The notes under the pieces were generated by a model. The model had not been told where the DNA came from. It saw only the letters and a list, made by a program, of their open reading frames with translations, and did no database searches. A stretch of DNA of 64,000 bases, from NCBI RefSeq assembly GCF_029852145.1, contig NC_079972.1, positions 8,864,986-8,928,985 on the forward strand, read 5' to 3'. The position numbers were made by a program, and so were the translations under genes. Each line of letters begins with the position of its first letter. Positions within the stretch are counted from its first letter, which is position 1. The DNA is from Microplitis mediator. Lineage: Eukaryota; Arthropoda; Insecta; Hymenoptera; Braconidae. This document shows positions 42,501 to 52,900 of this stretch, piece after piece.

Positions 42501-45030
42501 TACTCGAATCTTTTAAACTATTTGAATCTTTCGAATTATTCGAAACTACGAATTATTCGAAACTACGAATTATTCGAAACTTCGAACTATTCGATATTTG
42601 ACTCGACTAACTATTCGATTCGAATAAGATTCGCACACCTCAATATTAAAGTCTCTAACTTATTTTTTTTACTTATTACAGTAGGACCTCATTATAAGAC
42701 TACGCATTATAAGACTCTTCTCCTCAATTTGTTGAAACTCGCTCGGAACGCTTCCCCTCACCAACAATTCAGTACGACTAAAATCAAGATAAAATGTACA
42801 TACATAAAGATTTTAGATTAAATCATTTATTTTCATAAAGAATACTTCAAATTTCGTGGTATCACATAATTAGTTAACAGGAAAGAATGACAAAATTCTG
42901 TTCATTTATGATTATATATGAAATAGATTTACTGTATAATAGCGTAGAGTTGAACCGAATACATAAAGAAGACGCAAAACGGCAATAGTCTTATAACGAG
43001 GTTTGGGCGCAAACGCTGTTCAGCCCAATAGTGGGGGTACCTCAATTCCAAGAGTTTTTTCCCCTACAGCCCCGAACTAGTCTTATATCGAGGTCCTACT
43101 GTAATTAATTTAAAAAAAAAATAGAAATTATCGTCTTACTTGTATTGTATTACTTTCCTATGAGGTAATTAATGTTTTATAGCGAAGTCGACTAATTCAT
43201 AATATATAATTTGATATTTATTTTTGTTCAAGATAACGGCAACACTAGAAAATTTACCAGTAAGACAAATTGATGATGAACATAAGTATAATACAGATTC
43301 ATTGGAGAATGCGATGATAAACCGTAAAAATAATAATAATAACAATAACAATAATAACAATAATATTAATGGACGTAATAATGAAGAAATAAGCATTGGT
43401 AGTGCTGGAAGTCTCGCTAGACGACAAAATATGTGGGATGATGATCGATTATCTGGTAAAATATGTTTTTATATATGAAAATAATTATTTAAAACTTTTA
43501 TGATTAAAACGAGGCTCAATTTCCGATTAATTATAAATACTATACAATTATAAATTATGCAAGGAATGTTAGACGAAACAAATTTAATAGAATGACTATT
43601 TGTAAATTGGAATTTACTGTTTGGTTAACTATTTAAATAATTAATAAAATAGTATAAAATTTTAAACGGTTGTTAAAAACAAATGCGTATTCTCTAAAGT
43701 GAATTAATGAAATTCTCGATCAATTCCTGGTTCAGGATTTCGATTCAGCGGGAAACTTTTGATTGAATATTATTTTATGCAATTCTTGCCTCAGAAGTTT
43801 AATTTTAGAGCGTTGGATAGCGGTGGAGAAACGACGAATTCCTGATGCTTACACTATATCACTTTATTATTTCATATGACACTATAATGGACAACATTAT
43901 TGCATGATCTATACTCTTATTCTACGAACTTCAAAATATTGTGGTAAATTTTAGTAGTATACATACTTTAAAGAATGAAATTTCCTTTACCGACTGACGT
44001 AATGATGTATACCTATATGCTCGAGGTTACTAGTGAGCCCTAATAGCCAGGGTTGCTTAGCAGAGGTTAGCTTTTCAACTTTCCATAAAATTCGGGAAGT
44101 AAGTTTCAAGCAAATTAAATTCTAAATTGTTGAACAAATTGCCATTCAATGTATAAATGAGTTTTTTGACTACATTATAAAGGTAAAATACTGTGCACAA
44201 TGTCGAAAAATTAACCGAAAATGTTTCTTCTAAACCAATGCTGTAAATTTGTCACAACTGTGGTGACATTTTACGAACGACTTTATGACTTATATACAAA
44301 TTCAATTTTTGAAATCGCAATTTTCTTAAAGATACCACGAGATAAAATACGAAGGGAAAAATTTGATGACGATCACAAATCAACTAGCTAGATGCGACTG
44401 ACCAAATTTGTGACAAAAAATTTTTTGACAGTACGACGTGACGACCTTTGACCGAAAAATTTGTGACGGTCATTTCGCATTAGAATAGACTCGTCATTTA
44501 GGTCCGTCGGTCACAAACTGTCAGCGGACCGTCTTGTGACCAAAACTCAAAATGACGGCAATACTTCACTTGACGATAAATTACCGCAGGCTTTGCGCAA
44601 TTGTACGGCAAATTATCGTTCTCTCACAGCAAATTTACTGTAAAAATACCGCACTTTTGCTGGGAGATACCGTACGTTTACCTTAAAATATCGTGATTTT
44701 TCCGAATACTGTAAATTACTTAAAATTTTGATGGAAATATAATGAAATAATAAAAATAATAAATTGAACACAGGTGAAGATGATACAGATGAAACAGACG
44801 AAGAATGGAGTCCCCTTCAACGATTTTTAGTAGCCAATAATCTAACCTCGATACAGCCAACACTCGAAGCTGAACAAATAGATCTAGAGGCATTAATGTT
44901 ATTAACCGATAATGATATTGCTGCCTTAAAACTTCCTCTTGGTCCACGAAGAAAGCTAACAAATGCAATAGCCACCAGAAAAGCGGCTTTCGTAACATCT
45001 CAACGTATTATTAAAGACAGTAAATTATAA
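33596..45030 (+). CDS. Sans: Sans (USH1G/ANKS4B-type ankyrin-SAM scaffold)
   Basis: Seven coding exons: 33596-33618, 35053-35196, 41018-41290, 41372-41672, 41781-42098, 43233-43455, 44774-45030; 1,539 bp, 512 residues, all phases consistent. The tiny first exon gives MSSERFH, joining to KAARDG as expected for this family. Residues 5-119 are ankyrin repeats (MTPTLWSAFEGH, NTALHLAAARGH). Residues 120-180 form a highly charged, probably coiled helix. The conserved central motif RSVRSLTGL precedes a DVWGTL repeat, an Asn tract from AAT repeats, and a SAM domain at about 440-500 (IDLEALMLLTDNDI, PLGPRRKL). Vertebrate Sans binds harmonin and myosin VIIa in hair-cell and microvillar links; fly Sans works with Myosin VIIa in actin-bundle organisation. 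The C-terminus -DSKL fits a class I PDZ ligand. Polyadenylation signals lie near 45041 and 45105. Introns 1-3 and 5-6 hold repeats. Confidence 0.95.
33728..33970. mobile_element. TIR-like repeat in Sans intron 1
   Basis: It opens ctacaaaaaaatcggaagtg then aattcggagtgaat, and closes gttcgctccgaaattttttt then gatgcag, a loose inverted pair. The same opening sequence occurs at 63964-64000 at the window edge. Non-coding. Confidence 0.5.
33971..35052. other. Rest of Sans intron 1
   Basis: AT-rich; no exon, RNA gene or bounded repeat recognised. Confidence 0.4.
35282..35656. mobile_element. TTAA foldback element, truncated copy
   Basis: It begins ggcagtattctactttgaac after TTAA and follows the left arm of the 47408-48098 foldback (aatttttaatgagattat, then catgtaggtt, then aataaatac). 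It is interrupted at 35358-35588 by a mariner-type MITE. The second arm is missing. Confidence 0.7.
35358..35588. mobile_element. Mariner-type MITE, nested
   Basis: The ends are CGCTCAAAAGTATTT followed by (A/G)GCCAC, inverted, with TA on both sides (35356-35357, 35589-35590). 231 bp, no frame. The related foldback copy near 48015 carries the uninterrupted sequence agatatacatg, i.e. an empty site with one TA, which confirms the insertion and its TA duplication. Confidence 0.88.
35657..35820. mobile_element. Palindromic MITE in Sans intron 2
   Basis: atcagatagccaacaaggtt then cggcttcactatgacacca is mirrored as tggtatcatagtgaagccga then atcctgttggctatctgat. The stem is over 50 bp with a loop of about 45 nt. 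Confidence 0.8.
35884..36515. mobile_element. Inverted-end repeat, gggtcaaaaa(c/t)aaaact type
   Basis: The left end gggtcaaaaacaaaacttga and the inverted right end (tcaagttttatttttgaccc) match, and the interior is a monotone series of aagtc/gactt words. The same word style appears near 3770-3960. No frame. Confidence 0.55.
36516..37600. other. Sans intron 2, unremarkable part
   Basis: AT-rich sequence with no recognised exon or bounded element. Confidence 0.4.
37612..38400. mobile_element. Large foldback element in Sans intron 2
   Basis: The two halves mirror each other around 38030: catcctgccaagaatatt against aatattcttggaatgat, gtaggcaggataactcatga against tcatgataacctgcctac, tttagtatataagtttatct against agataaacttatgtactaaa. 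Loose outer ends aagggagcaatcaggtct and agaccctattcccccctt suggest an element of about 790 bp. Non-coding. Confidence 0.7.
38401..39540. other. Sans intron 2, TA-rich and GC-mixed stretch
   Basis: It includes tatata-rich simple sequence at 38720-38870 and a short degraded LTR-like fragment at 39352-39392 (cgaaagtgaaactgat then aaatatttg). No supported exon: the 118-codon frame at 38448 has no family resemblance. Confidence 0.4.
39956..40406. mobile_element. CACGG-family MITE, copy 3
   Basis: Ends CACGGAAACAAATTT and, inverted, CACGGAAAAAACGAATTT, each with TA outside (39954-39955, 40407-40408). 451 bp, dense in gtaacaaa/taacaaa words. Inserted inside the cagtcttgggc repeat. Confidence 0.78.
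40431..40505 (+). pseudogene. tRNA-like sequence
   Basis: Contains an A-box-like cagcttagtggataag and a B-box-like ggtttgagaccc at normal tRNA spacing, followed by an A run. The stems pair poorly. Likely a tRNA-derived SINE head or tRNA pseudogene. Confidence 0.45.
42267..42643. mobile_element. hAT MITE with perfect 8-bp TSD (Sans intron 5)
   Basis: tattaaag repeats exactly at 42259-42266 and 42644-42651. The termini taggggtgtgcgaata and, inverted, ttgaggtgtgcgaat are hAT-like. The 377-bp interior is a cascade of attcgaaactacga units. No frame. Confidence 0.9.
42679..43101. mobile_element. pogo/Tigger-type MITE (Sans intron 5)
   Basis: The ends CAGTAGGACCTCATTATAAG and, inverted, CAGTAGGACCTCGATATAAG resemble Tigger/pogo termini, with TA on both sides (42677-42678, 43102-43103). 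423 bp. The interior carries tataagactcttc and ataacgaggtttgggc, the latter resembling the terminus. No transposase frame. Confidence 0.88.
43456..44773. repeat. Sans intron 6 with degenerate repeats
   Basis: Between about 44160 and 44715 there are repeated ttgtgacaaa/gtgacggtca words, also seen near 29310-29420, and a run of gtaaattac-type motifs related to 30850-31160. Nothing else was recognised. Confidence 0.45.
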
Positions 45031-46486
45031 TTTATAATGTAATAAATATTAATTATCATACAATAATTATTTAAGCTCAATTATTGTGTACAATGTAATA
45101 TGGCAATAAAAATGTTTTTCTTCAATTCGTGTTGATAAATAAATTTTTTTATCATAAAAAATAAATTTACAAGAACAAAAATTATTATTATTAAATGTTC
45201 ATTTTTTTTTTCATCGATTTATAGAAGTATTATTATTAATATGCTTAGAAATATGTTTACTAAAATTTTTTTTATAAATATATATATATATATTGCATAC
45301 ATATATATATATATATATATATTTAAAAAAACAACAAAAAAATTTTTTTCATACTATTGATATTAATTAATTAATAATTTATTCGAGTGTTAGTATAAAT
45401 TAGATTTTAATAATTATATTCTTAATTAATTTATCATCATTCATACAAATAGTCGAGGAAAGAAAAAATTGTTTTTTTTTTTGTTGCTTTATAAATTTTT
45501 TGTTGTTGAAAAAGAAGAAAAAATATAAGAGCACCAGTTGTGAGTCTGTTACGCTTTTCTTCTCGCACATCTTTCACTCTTCTTGTTCGTTTTATTTTTT
45601 TTTTGTTTTAATTATTAATTAATTCAACACGGGTTATGATTAATCGATCCCTTATTTAATTAAATTTAGTATCAAACTCAACGTGAGAGTGATTAGTTAC
45701 ATAATTTAACAAAAAAATTAATTATATTTATTAATTAATAACTTAAATTAACAGTCATAGATTAATATATTCAACTAATTAATTAATTAATTAATTATTC
45801 TTTATGCATTTTTTTTAAATTAAATAAATCTATTATCTATTTACTTTAAGTAAAATAAAATAATAGATTAATTATTGTGAAAACAATTTTAATTGTAATC
45901 ATAAAAACAATAAATAATTAATTAAAATTATTTTAAATTAAAACGGAGCAATTTTTAATTTTTAAAAAATATTATTTACATAATTTTTGTTATTAATCAA
46001 ATTAAATAAAAAAAATTATTTACAAATTTAATCAATTTATAGTTAAAATAGAAATTATTTAATTAAAAAAATTTTAACTGTTCATAAGTTGATTAAAATT
46101 CAGAAATATTTTTGTGAAAATTTTTTGATCCGTGTGTTAATTTGACTGCAATATTTAAATTTTAAATAAAAGAAAATAATTTTTCAAACTTTAAGTCAAC
46201 AGTTACTGGTAATTTTCCTAATGATAAATGCATACTGCAAAATATCTGATTACTTATAATTACAATAATTTAATATATACTAGTATCTAGTACGTTAATT
46301 TTATTAATAATAAACATCGAGAGATTTTTTTTCACCTACAGCTCCACTTTTTTTTTTGATCTTTTGATTGATTTTACGGCATAAAAAACTTAGAAAAGAA
46401 AATTCATAATTTTCTGAATTAAAACATTTTTTTTTTTTGGTTATAGATATTAATTACCGCAGATTATAAAATATGGTTAAGCCCGT
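45031..46486. other. Sans 3' flank, AT-rich
   Basis: The 3' untranslated region probably ends after aataaa at 45041 or 45105. Beyond it lies simple AT-rich DNA with TA tracts near 45280-45320. No gene. Confidence 0.45.
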
Positions 46487-46617
46487 AAAAGAATGATCTT
46501 TTCTCCCACCATTTTTTTATAATGAAGTCATTAATGCGCATGCGCATTAGTGCAAATTCATGAACTCCATCATAACCATCTAGTGGAAGAAAAGCTCATT
46601 CTTTTGCAGACTCAACT
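46487..46617. mobile_element. Small palindromic element
   Basis: aaaagaatgatcttttc is mirrored by gaaaagctcattctttt, and the centre is the perfect palindrome aatgcgcatgcgcatt. About 130 bp. It resembles the 24597 MITE in its central gcgc/cattt words. Confidence 0.6.
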
Positions 46618-46757
46618 ATAATCTGATTCTTTACCATTGAAAACAAGTGGAGCGACTCTTAAACAATTTATTTTTAAGTGTAAATAATACAGATATTTTT
46701 CTTTATTAGTATTTAAAAAATTTATTAAATTAAAATAATTCTTTAAATACTAATAAC

Positions 46758-46894
46758 AGTATATTTTACACCTCGGGCAGTAAAGTAAGAAATGTCTCAG
46801 ATCACATGTTTGTTTGGCTTCACCTCGGCCAACAATTATATTACATGAGATCTGAGACATTTCTTATTTTACTGTCCGAGGTGTAAAATATACT
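46758..46894. repeat. 137-bp long-stem hairpin
   Basis: agtatattttacacctcggg then cagtaaagtaagaaatgtct then cagatc is mirrored almost perfectly, leaving a loop of about 45 nt. The stem is about 46 bp with only three visible mismatches. It is either a young palindromic MITE or a hairpin RNA source. Confidence 0.8.
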
Positions 46895-47407
46895 ATATAT
46901 TCAATAAATTATCTACACACTTTTTTTGTTCGCAATTATAATTGTAGGCATTAAAACAGTATAATTTAATATTTTTTAGGTTATAAAACAGAACTGAGTA
47001 AGTAGCCATTTTGTTGAGTTCAATATCACATACAAATATAACGAACAAAAAAAAGTTTCATAATTCTGAACCCTCGAAGTCTTCATAAATCATTATTACG
47101 AATTATAAAAAAAAATATTTAATAATTAAAATTGGTTTAGAATTTATAATTTTCTAATGAACAATGATTTAATAAAACATAATGATTAATTGTTAATCAT
47201 TATATTTATCTATAAAATAAATTAATTACTAAAACAGTAAATAACATTAAAAGATTGCTCCGTCTTAAATAATAATTATTTCTATGTAATTTTTCTTATA
47301 ATCAAATTATTCTGTCAAGAAAATTACTTAAAATTAAAAATAGTAATCACTTACAATAAAATCTCATTGCAATTAAATAGTGTGGCAATAATTATTTTTT
47401 TTTTTAA

Positions 47408-48098
47408 AGGCAGTATTCTACTTTGAGCCCTCGAAAAATAAGGCTATGTTTTATGAATTTTTAATGAGATTATGAATCAAGATCATCATGTAGGGTTTGT
47501 TAAGCTTAATGTATACACTATTGAAATACATTTCAAAAATTTTACTACGTATTTTATACACTTTTAACATACAAAAACATCATTCAAATACAACGCCTCA
47601 ATTAATAGGAGGGTTTTCGCTTGGCCTAAAATTTCAAAAATGGACAATCTGAAACAGAAAATTTTGGACTTCTAAATCCAATATATCTCTCACAAGCGGC
47701 TGAACTATAATTTTTGAAATACATACAAACATAACAAAATAAAGCAATTTTTTTTTCGCCGCTATTTCGTTATTTTTGCATGAAGATTAAGAATTCTAGT
47801 TCAGTCGGTTGCTAGTGATATATTAAATGTAAAATTTTAACAATTTTCTGTTTCAGATTGTCCATTTTTTAAGTTTCAACACCAAACGCAGACCCACCTA
47901 CTAACTGAGGCATTGTATTCGAATGATATTTTTGTATGTCAAAAATGTATAAAATCTATAATAAAATTTTTTGAAATGTATTTCAATAGTGTATTTATTG
48001 AGCCTAACAAACTTTACATGTATATCTTTCTTTATAATCTCATTAAAAATTCATAAAAAATAGCCTTTTTTTTCGAGCGCTCGAAGTAGGTTACTGCC
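47408..48098. mobile_element. TTAA-flanked foldback element, complete copy
   Basis: Ends AGGCAGTATTCTACTTTGAG and, inverted, GGCAGTAACCTACTTCGAG sit against TTAA at 47404-47407 and 48099-48102. The inverted arms are about 300 bp with matching order (aatttttaatgagattat, aaatacatttcaaaaa, tacaaaaacatcattc, tgaggc words). 691 bp, no frame. The TTAA target suggests piggyBac or Kolobok transposase in trans, but its ends differ from the autonomous element at 3961. Confidence 0.8.
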
Positions 48099-48109
48099 TT
48101 AAATTCCAC

Positions 48110-49599
48110 TTTACACAACAGAACTCGAATCAATTAAAAAAATTTAGTGAAACTTAGTTTCATCGCTTAATAATTTTGCTTTAAAAGTAAATAAAAAATT
48201 TAAATTTAAACAGTTGAAAAAAAAAAAAATTCAATATTAATTTAATTAATAAAAAAAAAAAAAGAATAATAATAATAGTCACATTTAAAGCTATTGTTAG
48301 CTATTATTATCAATTAATAAATGATAATATTAATCAATATTGTTAACTACAGTACCTAGTTATTGATTTATATACTTATCGCAATAATAATAGTTATCTG
48401 TTTCTCAATTAATTAATTAATTAATTAATTAGTTAATCAATTAATTACGATTAATTCATATATAAGCGTTATTTACAACCGAACAACAATACTCGTTTAT
48501 AAAACAGTATTCTTGAGGGTCTCAGTCGATTACAATTAAATTTATAAACTTTAATTTTAAATTAATAATTTTGTTCATTTAAAGTCTTTCTTTAAAAAAA
48601 TAATTTAAATGTACGAGTAGGTTTATTTAATTATACAGCAATTAAATTTCTTTGATAAATTTTTTACTTAAAAAAAAAAAAAAAAAAAAAACTATTACTA
48701 CAATTAAATAAAAATGAAAAACAAAATAAAACATAAACATAATAAACCTAAATCGCGCGAAATACTAATAATAATAATTATTATTATTATTTTAATATAA
48801 TAAATAAATAAGTGGGCGTATGGTTTAAAGCAAAAACCAGTTTAACCCGACGTCCTCTCGCATATTTAAATCGACCTTGAGACCCATAAGCGAAACGAGG
48901 CACAGTGCGTTGCAAGTAATGTACATTTACACTAACCTTCAGTCATTATCGGACAATATTGTGGTGGTACGATAATAAAAGAAGGAACCTAACTATTTTT
49001 CACATACTTTTACATATTACACACACACGCACACACACACATATACATAATAACACATATATGCGGACACGATTTTCATAAAAAATAGCTGCCTGGATCA
49101 CGTTATGGCTTTTCAATTTTAATTGTATGAGATTTATTTATTGTATTTATAATTATAATTTGTTCATTAAAATAATTAAATGCCAAAATTATTTAAATAA
49201 TTATAAATTAAATAAAGAAATCTCACTAATTACTTTTTTTTTGTTTTTTGATTGATTAATTTAACTATAAAATCCCAGATAACTATTTATTAACGTTTCC
49301 GCTCATATGTTACCTGTAGATATGTTAAACTATTTATATATATATGTATTTGTATTATGTATAATATTTATAATAATATCATATAAATATATCAATTGAT
49401 TGATAATAAATATACAATAATATTTATATACGTTTGTAGCAGTGAGAATGTTATAGTAAACAAATCTAAGTATTTATATTTTATAATAATAATAATTATT
49501 ATAATAATATAATTAAATTTTTCTAAAGCCTGTTATCTACCACTTTATTCATTATTGTTATTATTAATTATTTATTGTTATTATTATTATTATTATTAC

Positions 49600-49630
<31 letters not shown>

Positions 49631-49870
49631 TATATTACGTGTTTATTATTAGCTTCATTTGAATATCTAGTGACAATGAGTTACGTTACGTCTCATTGTA
49701 AGTAATAAAAATGTATTTACCTATGAAATTTAAAGATCGGCTCTTGATGATTTTTCAAAAATTAATTCTTTCTTTCCATTGACGTTAGCGATCAAAGTAT
49801 AGATTTAATAACTGAAGAATAAAAATTAATAAATTTTGTTGTTATTATTGTTATTGTTTTAGCTGTTTAA
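48110..49870. other. AT-rich intergenic DNA with (ATT)n tract
   Basis: No gene. Simple-sequence tracts include an A run near 48671-48690, a CA-rich patch near 49020-49040 and an ATT/TTA microsatellite at about 49557-49632. Confidence 0.5.
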
Positions 49871-49876
49871 TTTATT
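49871..49876 (-). terminator. HAPSTR1 polyadenylation signal
   Basis: aataaa on the minus strand, about 70 bases past the HAPSTR1 stop; the most likely cleavage signal by position. Confidence 0.5.
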
Positions 49877-49943
49877 TAAATTTAGCAATACGTTCAAGGG
49901 TAGAAAGGTTTTTTTAAAGGCTATTTTACAACGACGCGATTCG

Positions 49944-52900
49944 TTACATGAAGCGTGAACGTTTGTGCGTGGGTGAGCCCATGTCCACGTCATGTGATGC
50001 CGGTCGTTTGTGATGTCGAGCAAATTCACTGCTTATGAATGCTGACAATTCTGATTGTCGGCCAGCACGCCGTGAAATCGGTGATCCTGGATAAAATAAT
50101 TAAACTGTTAATTTTAAAACTTTCTAATTGGAAATGAAAAAAAATTTATTTATTTTTTAATAAAATAAACAACATTTTTTAAATGGATATTAATAATTAA
50201 TTAGAAGTATGAATTTAAAAAATTATTAACTTCCGCATGTTTTAAATTGTAATTTAATGGGCAATAATTAGTTTTTTATGGTATGGCAGCTTAATTATAT
50301 TTGTATTCAAATTATTTTAATCGAAGCACGCACCAACTTCCGGTATACTTATGTAAACTATGATAGCTTAATGAAAGACTTCTATTTAGGATTTAAAAAT
50401 TTTTAAAGTTATTTGGCATCGCAAACCGAACGGAACTTAGATTTTTTTTTATGATAATTTCTAATAAAAAAAAAAATTCAGCATAATATCTTATCGCTTT
50501 CTTTTTACCAAGAATTTCAAAAAAAATAATTACTGTCATATGTTATTCATTTTTTAAGTTCCAGCTATGAAAATTGCAAATTTTCAAAAATTCGGGAAGT
50601 TATTATTTACACCCCAATTTTCGAAAATCGAGTTTTCATCAGATGTCGACGTTTTGAGGTCCTAGGAAGCTATTCAGGCTCTTTCCGGATAAAAAAATTT
50701 TAAATTTTCTCTTTGAAAAATAATTTTCAATGAATTTCAGTTTTACTAACTATAATTATTAATAAATAATTCAAATCATTGATAACACTATTTTTTACAA
50801 CGATTATATCATTAACATAAATTAAAGAATATTTTCAAACATTATTTGTCCCTTTGTCTATTCTAATAATAATTTTTATATAATATTCAAATATAGAACG
50901 TTATAGTTTCCCATAAGATTCTGTGTTAAAACTTTGATATTTAATCGTTAATAACTTTTTCAAATGATCGATGACATATTCTGAAATTTTCGAGAACAAT
51001 AACTATTGATTCATTCTTGCCAAAAATATAAAATTTGAATTTTTATTCAATAGTAAGCCTCACGCAGGAACGTCTTTAAGCAAATGAATATCATCAAAAA
51101 ATAAAAGCGATCTTCGCGAGATTAGACAGTAGTGCATCAGTGTGCAGTCTGTAGTTTGTATTTAGATTTTGTTTCCAAGAAAAACTCAGCCGAAAATATC
51201 TGATAACCCCGTTAAGGTCAACAAAAATTAACAGAAAAAAATTTCTATCATTTCCTGAAAAGATATAGCCTACTTGTTTTGGTAGTTGTATATTATAATC
51301 AAACAAATTATAGTTAACGTATCTAAATTAGTGTATTCATTCAAGAAATATGAGTCATCACTAATTGATAAAAATTTTGATAAACGATTTATGAACAAAT
51401 TCATAGACTTAAATAAATTTTATGGCAACCAAGTGTGTTGCCATTTATTTCATCATATAAAACGGCCCTTATAATTGACAAGATACTTCTAAAAATCAAT
51501 GACCATCTTGTGCCAGTTAAAAAAAAGCTTGAATTTTCACTCAATCTATATATTTAGATTTTTAAATATTTAAATTCGAATTTTAAAAAATTTTCAATCA
51601 CAAATATAGATATTTTGCTTTTTAATAGAAATGTGAACCTAAGAAAATTTTATCGAAATAAAATATTCAAGAAGATCTTATAAGTCCATTGAATTCGATT
51701 TTATTAAATTCAGTATTTTAAATATAACTTTATATATGGTGTAATAGAAAATTCCTACTATACGCCTAGTACGTACTAGAAATGTTGAATAAAACCAAAA
51801 AACAGAATTTCTTTTTGAAAATGAAACGGTACCCGAACCCTTTCTCTTACACAGAAATAATCGAAAGTATCTTTGTTGCACTCGTAGAGTAATCGAGATT
51901 TTCAAAACGATTTTTCTCGAAGAATTAGAGATTTTGAAAATATGAAATTTTTAGCCCTCTGTTGTTTCAGAACATCCTCAAAACTCCCTATTTCAGATTT
52001 TCAACGTTGAACCGTAAATTAAATAGAATTGAAAATTAGTTACCGTCATAGCTTAAGGTACTACCGTCAGTTCTAGAATTACTGTTCAGAATTTACAGAC
52101 ATGTGACTGGAAACAACAGTTCCTGGCCAACACAGAAATGGTTACTTTGTTGAACGACAATGAAACGCATTTGCCCGGAGAGTCTTTCGTATCTCCAAAC
52201 AACGCCTATATCTATTTTATATAGCGACACGTCTACTGCTGAAAGGAACCTGTATTATTTGGTAAACGAATGGTGACTGTGAACACGATAACCAGTTGTT
52301 TTTTCGGCATTATTTGTAACATACTAATAGTATGTTGAATCGTACTCAGTCGTATGTAAAAACGACCCACTCCTATTATAATGAGAACTAGTAATATGCC
52401 AAGATCAGTTTCTACATACTTTACAATCATTCTTGTGTAGCACAGTAACCATCCCTATCTATTGTTTCCGTGCATGGGGTTTTCAGGGTTGTCACTTTAA
52501 TTCATTAAAAAACTATCCTAATTTTTTCGATTTTCTGTCAATACAAAAACAAAATGTTTTCTTAACTATAAAATTTGTAATAATGTCTTACTATTATTTA
52601 CTATGAAAACTTTTCACAGCATAAAATACTCTTTTTTCAAGTGAATACTAATACTTAAAGCCTCTTCCATTTTTCCAGGAAAATTAGAACAGGAGTGAAT
52701 TGGATAAAATAAGGAAGAAACCTCAATTTCTTACTTTATAAATAAATTTAGAGTTAATCAAATAATTCGAACTAAGAATTGAACCCACAGCCATTCGATA
52801 TCGCGCTGATTGCTATTAACGTTTTTTTTAACAGTAGAATAATTATCTATCTTGTGTAATGTATTTTCATTTGAATTACATAGTTTTATTTTGATTTGAT

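Noticed and set aside
44720..44998. 92-codon minus-strand frame
   Set aside because: Antisense to the Sans SAM-domain exon, whose splice phase and homology are clear.
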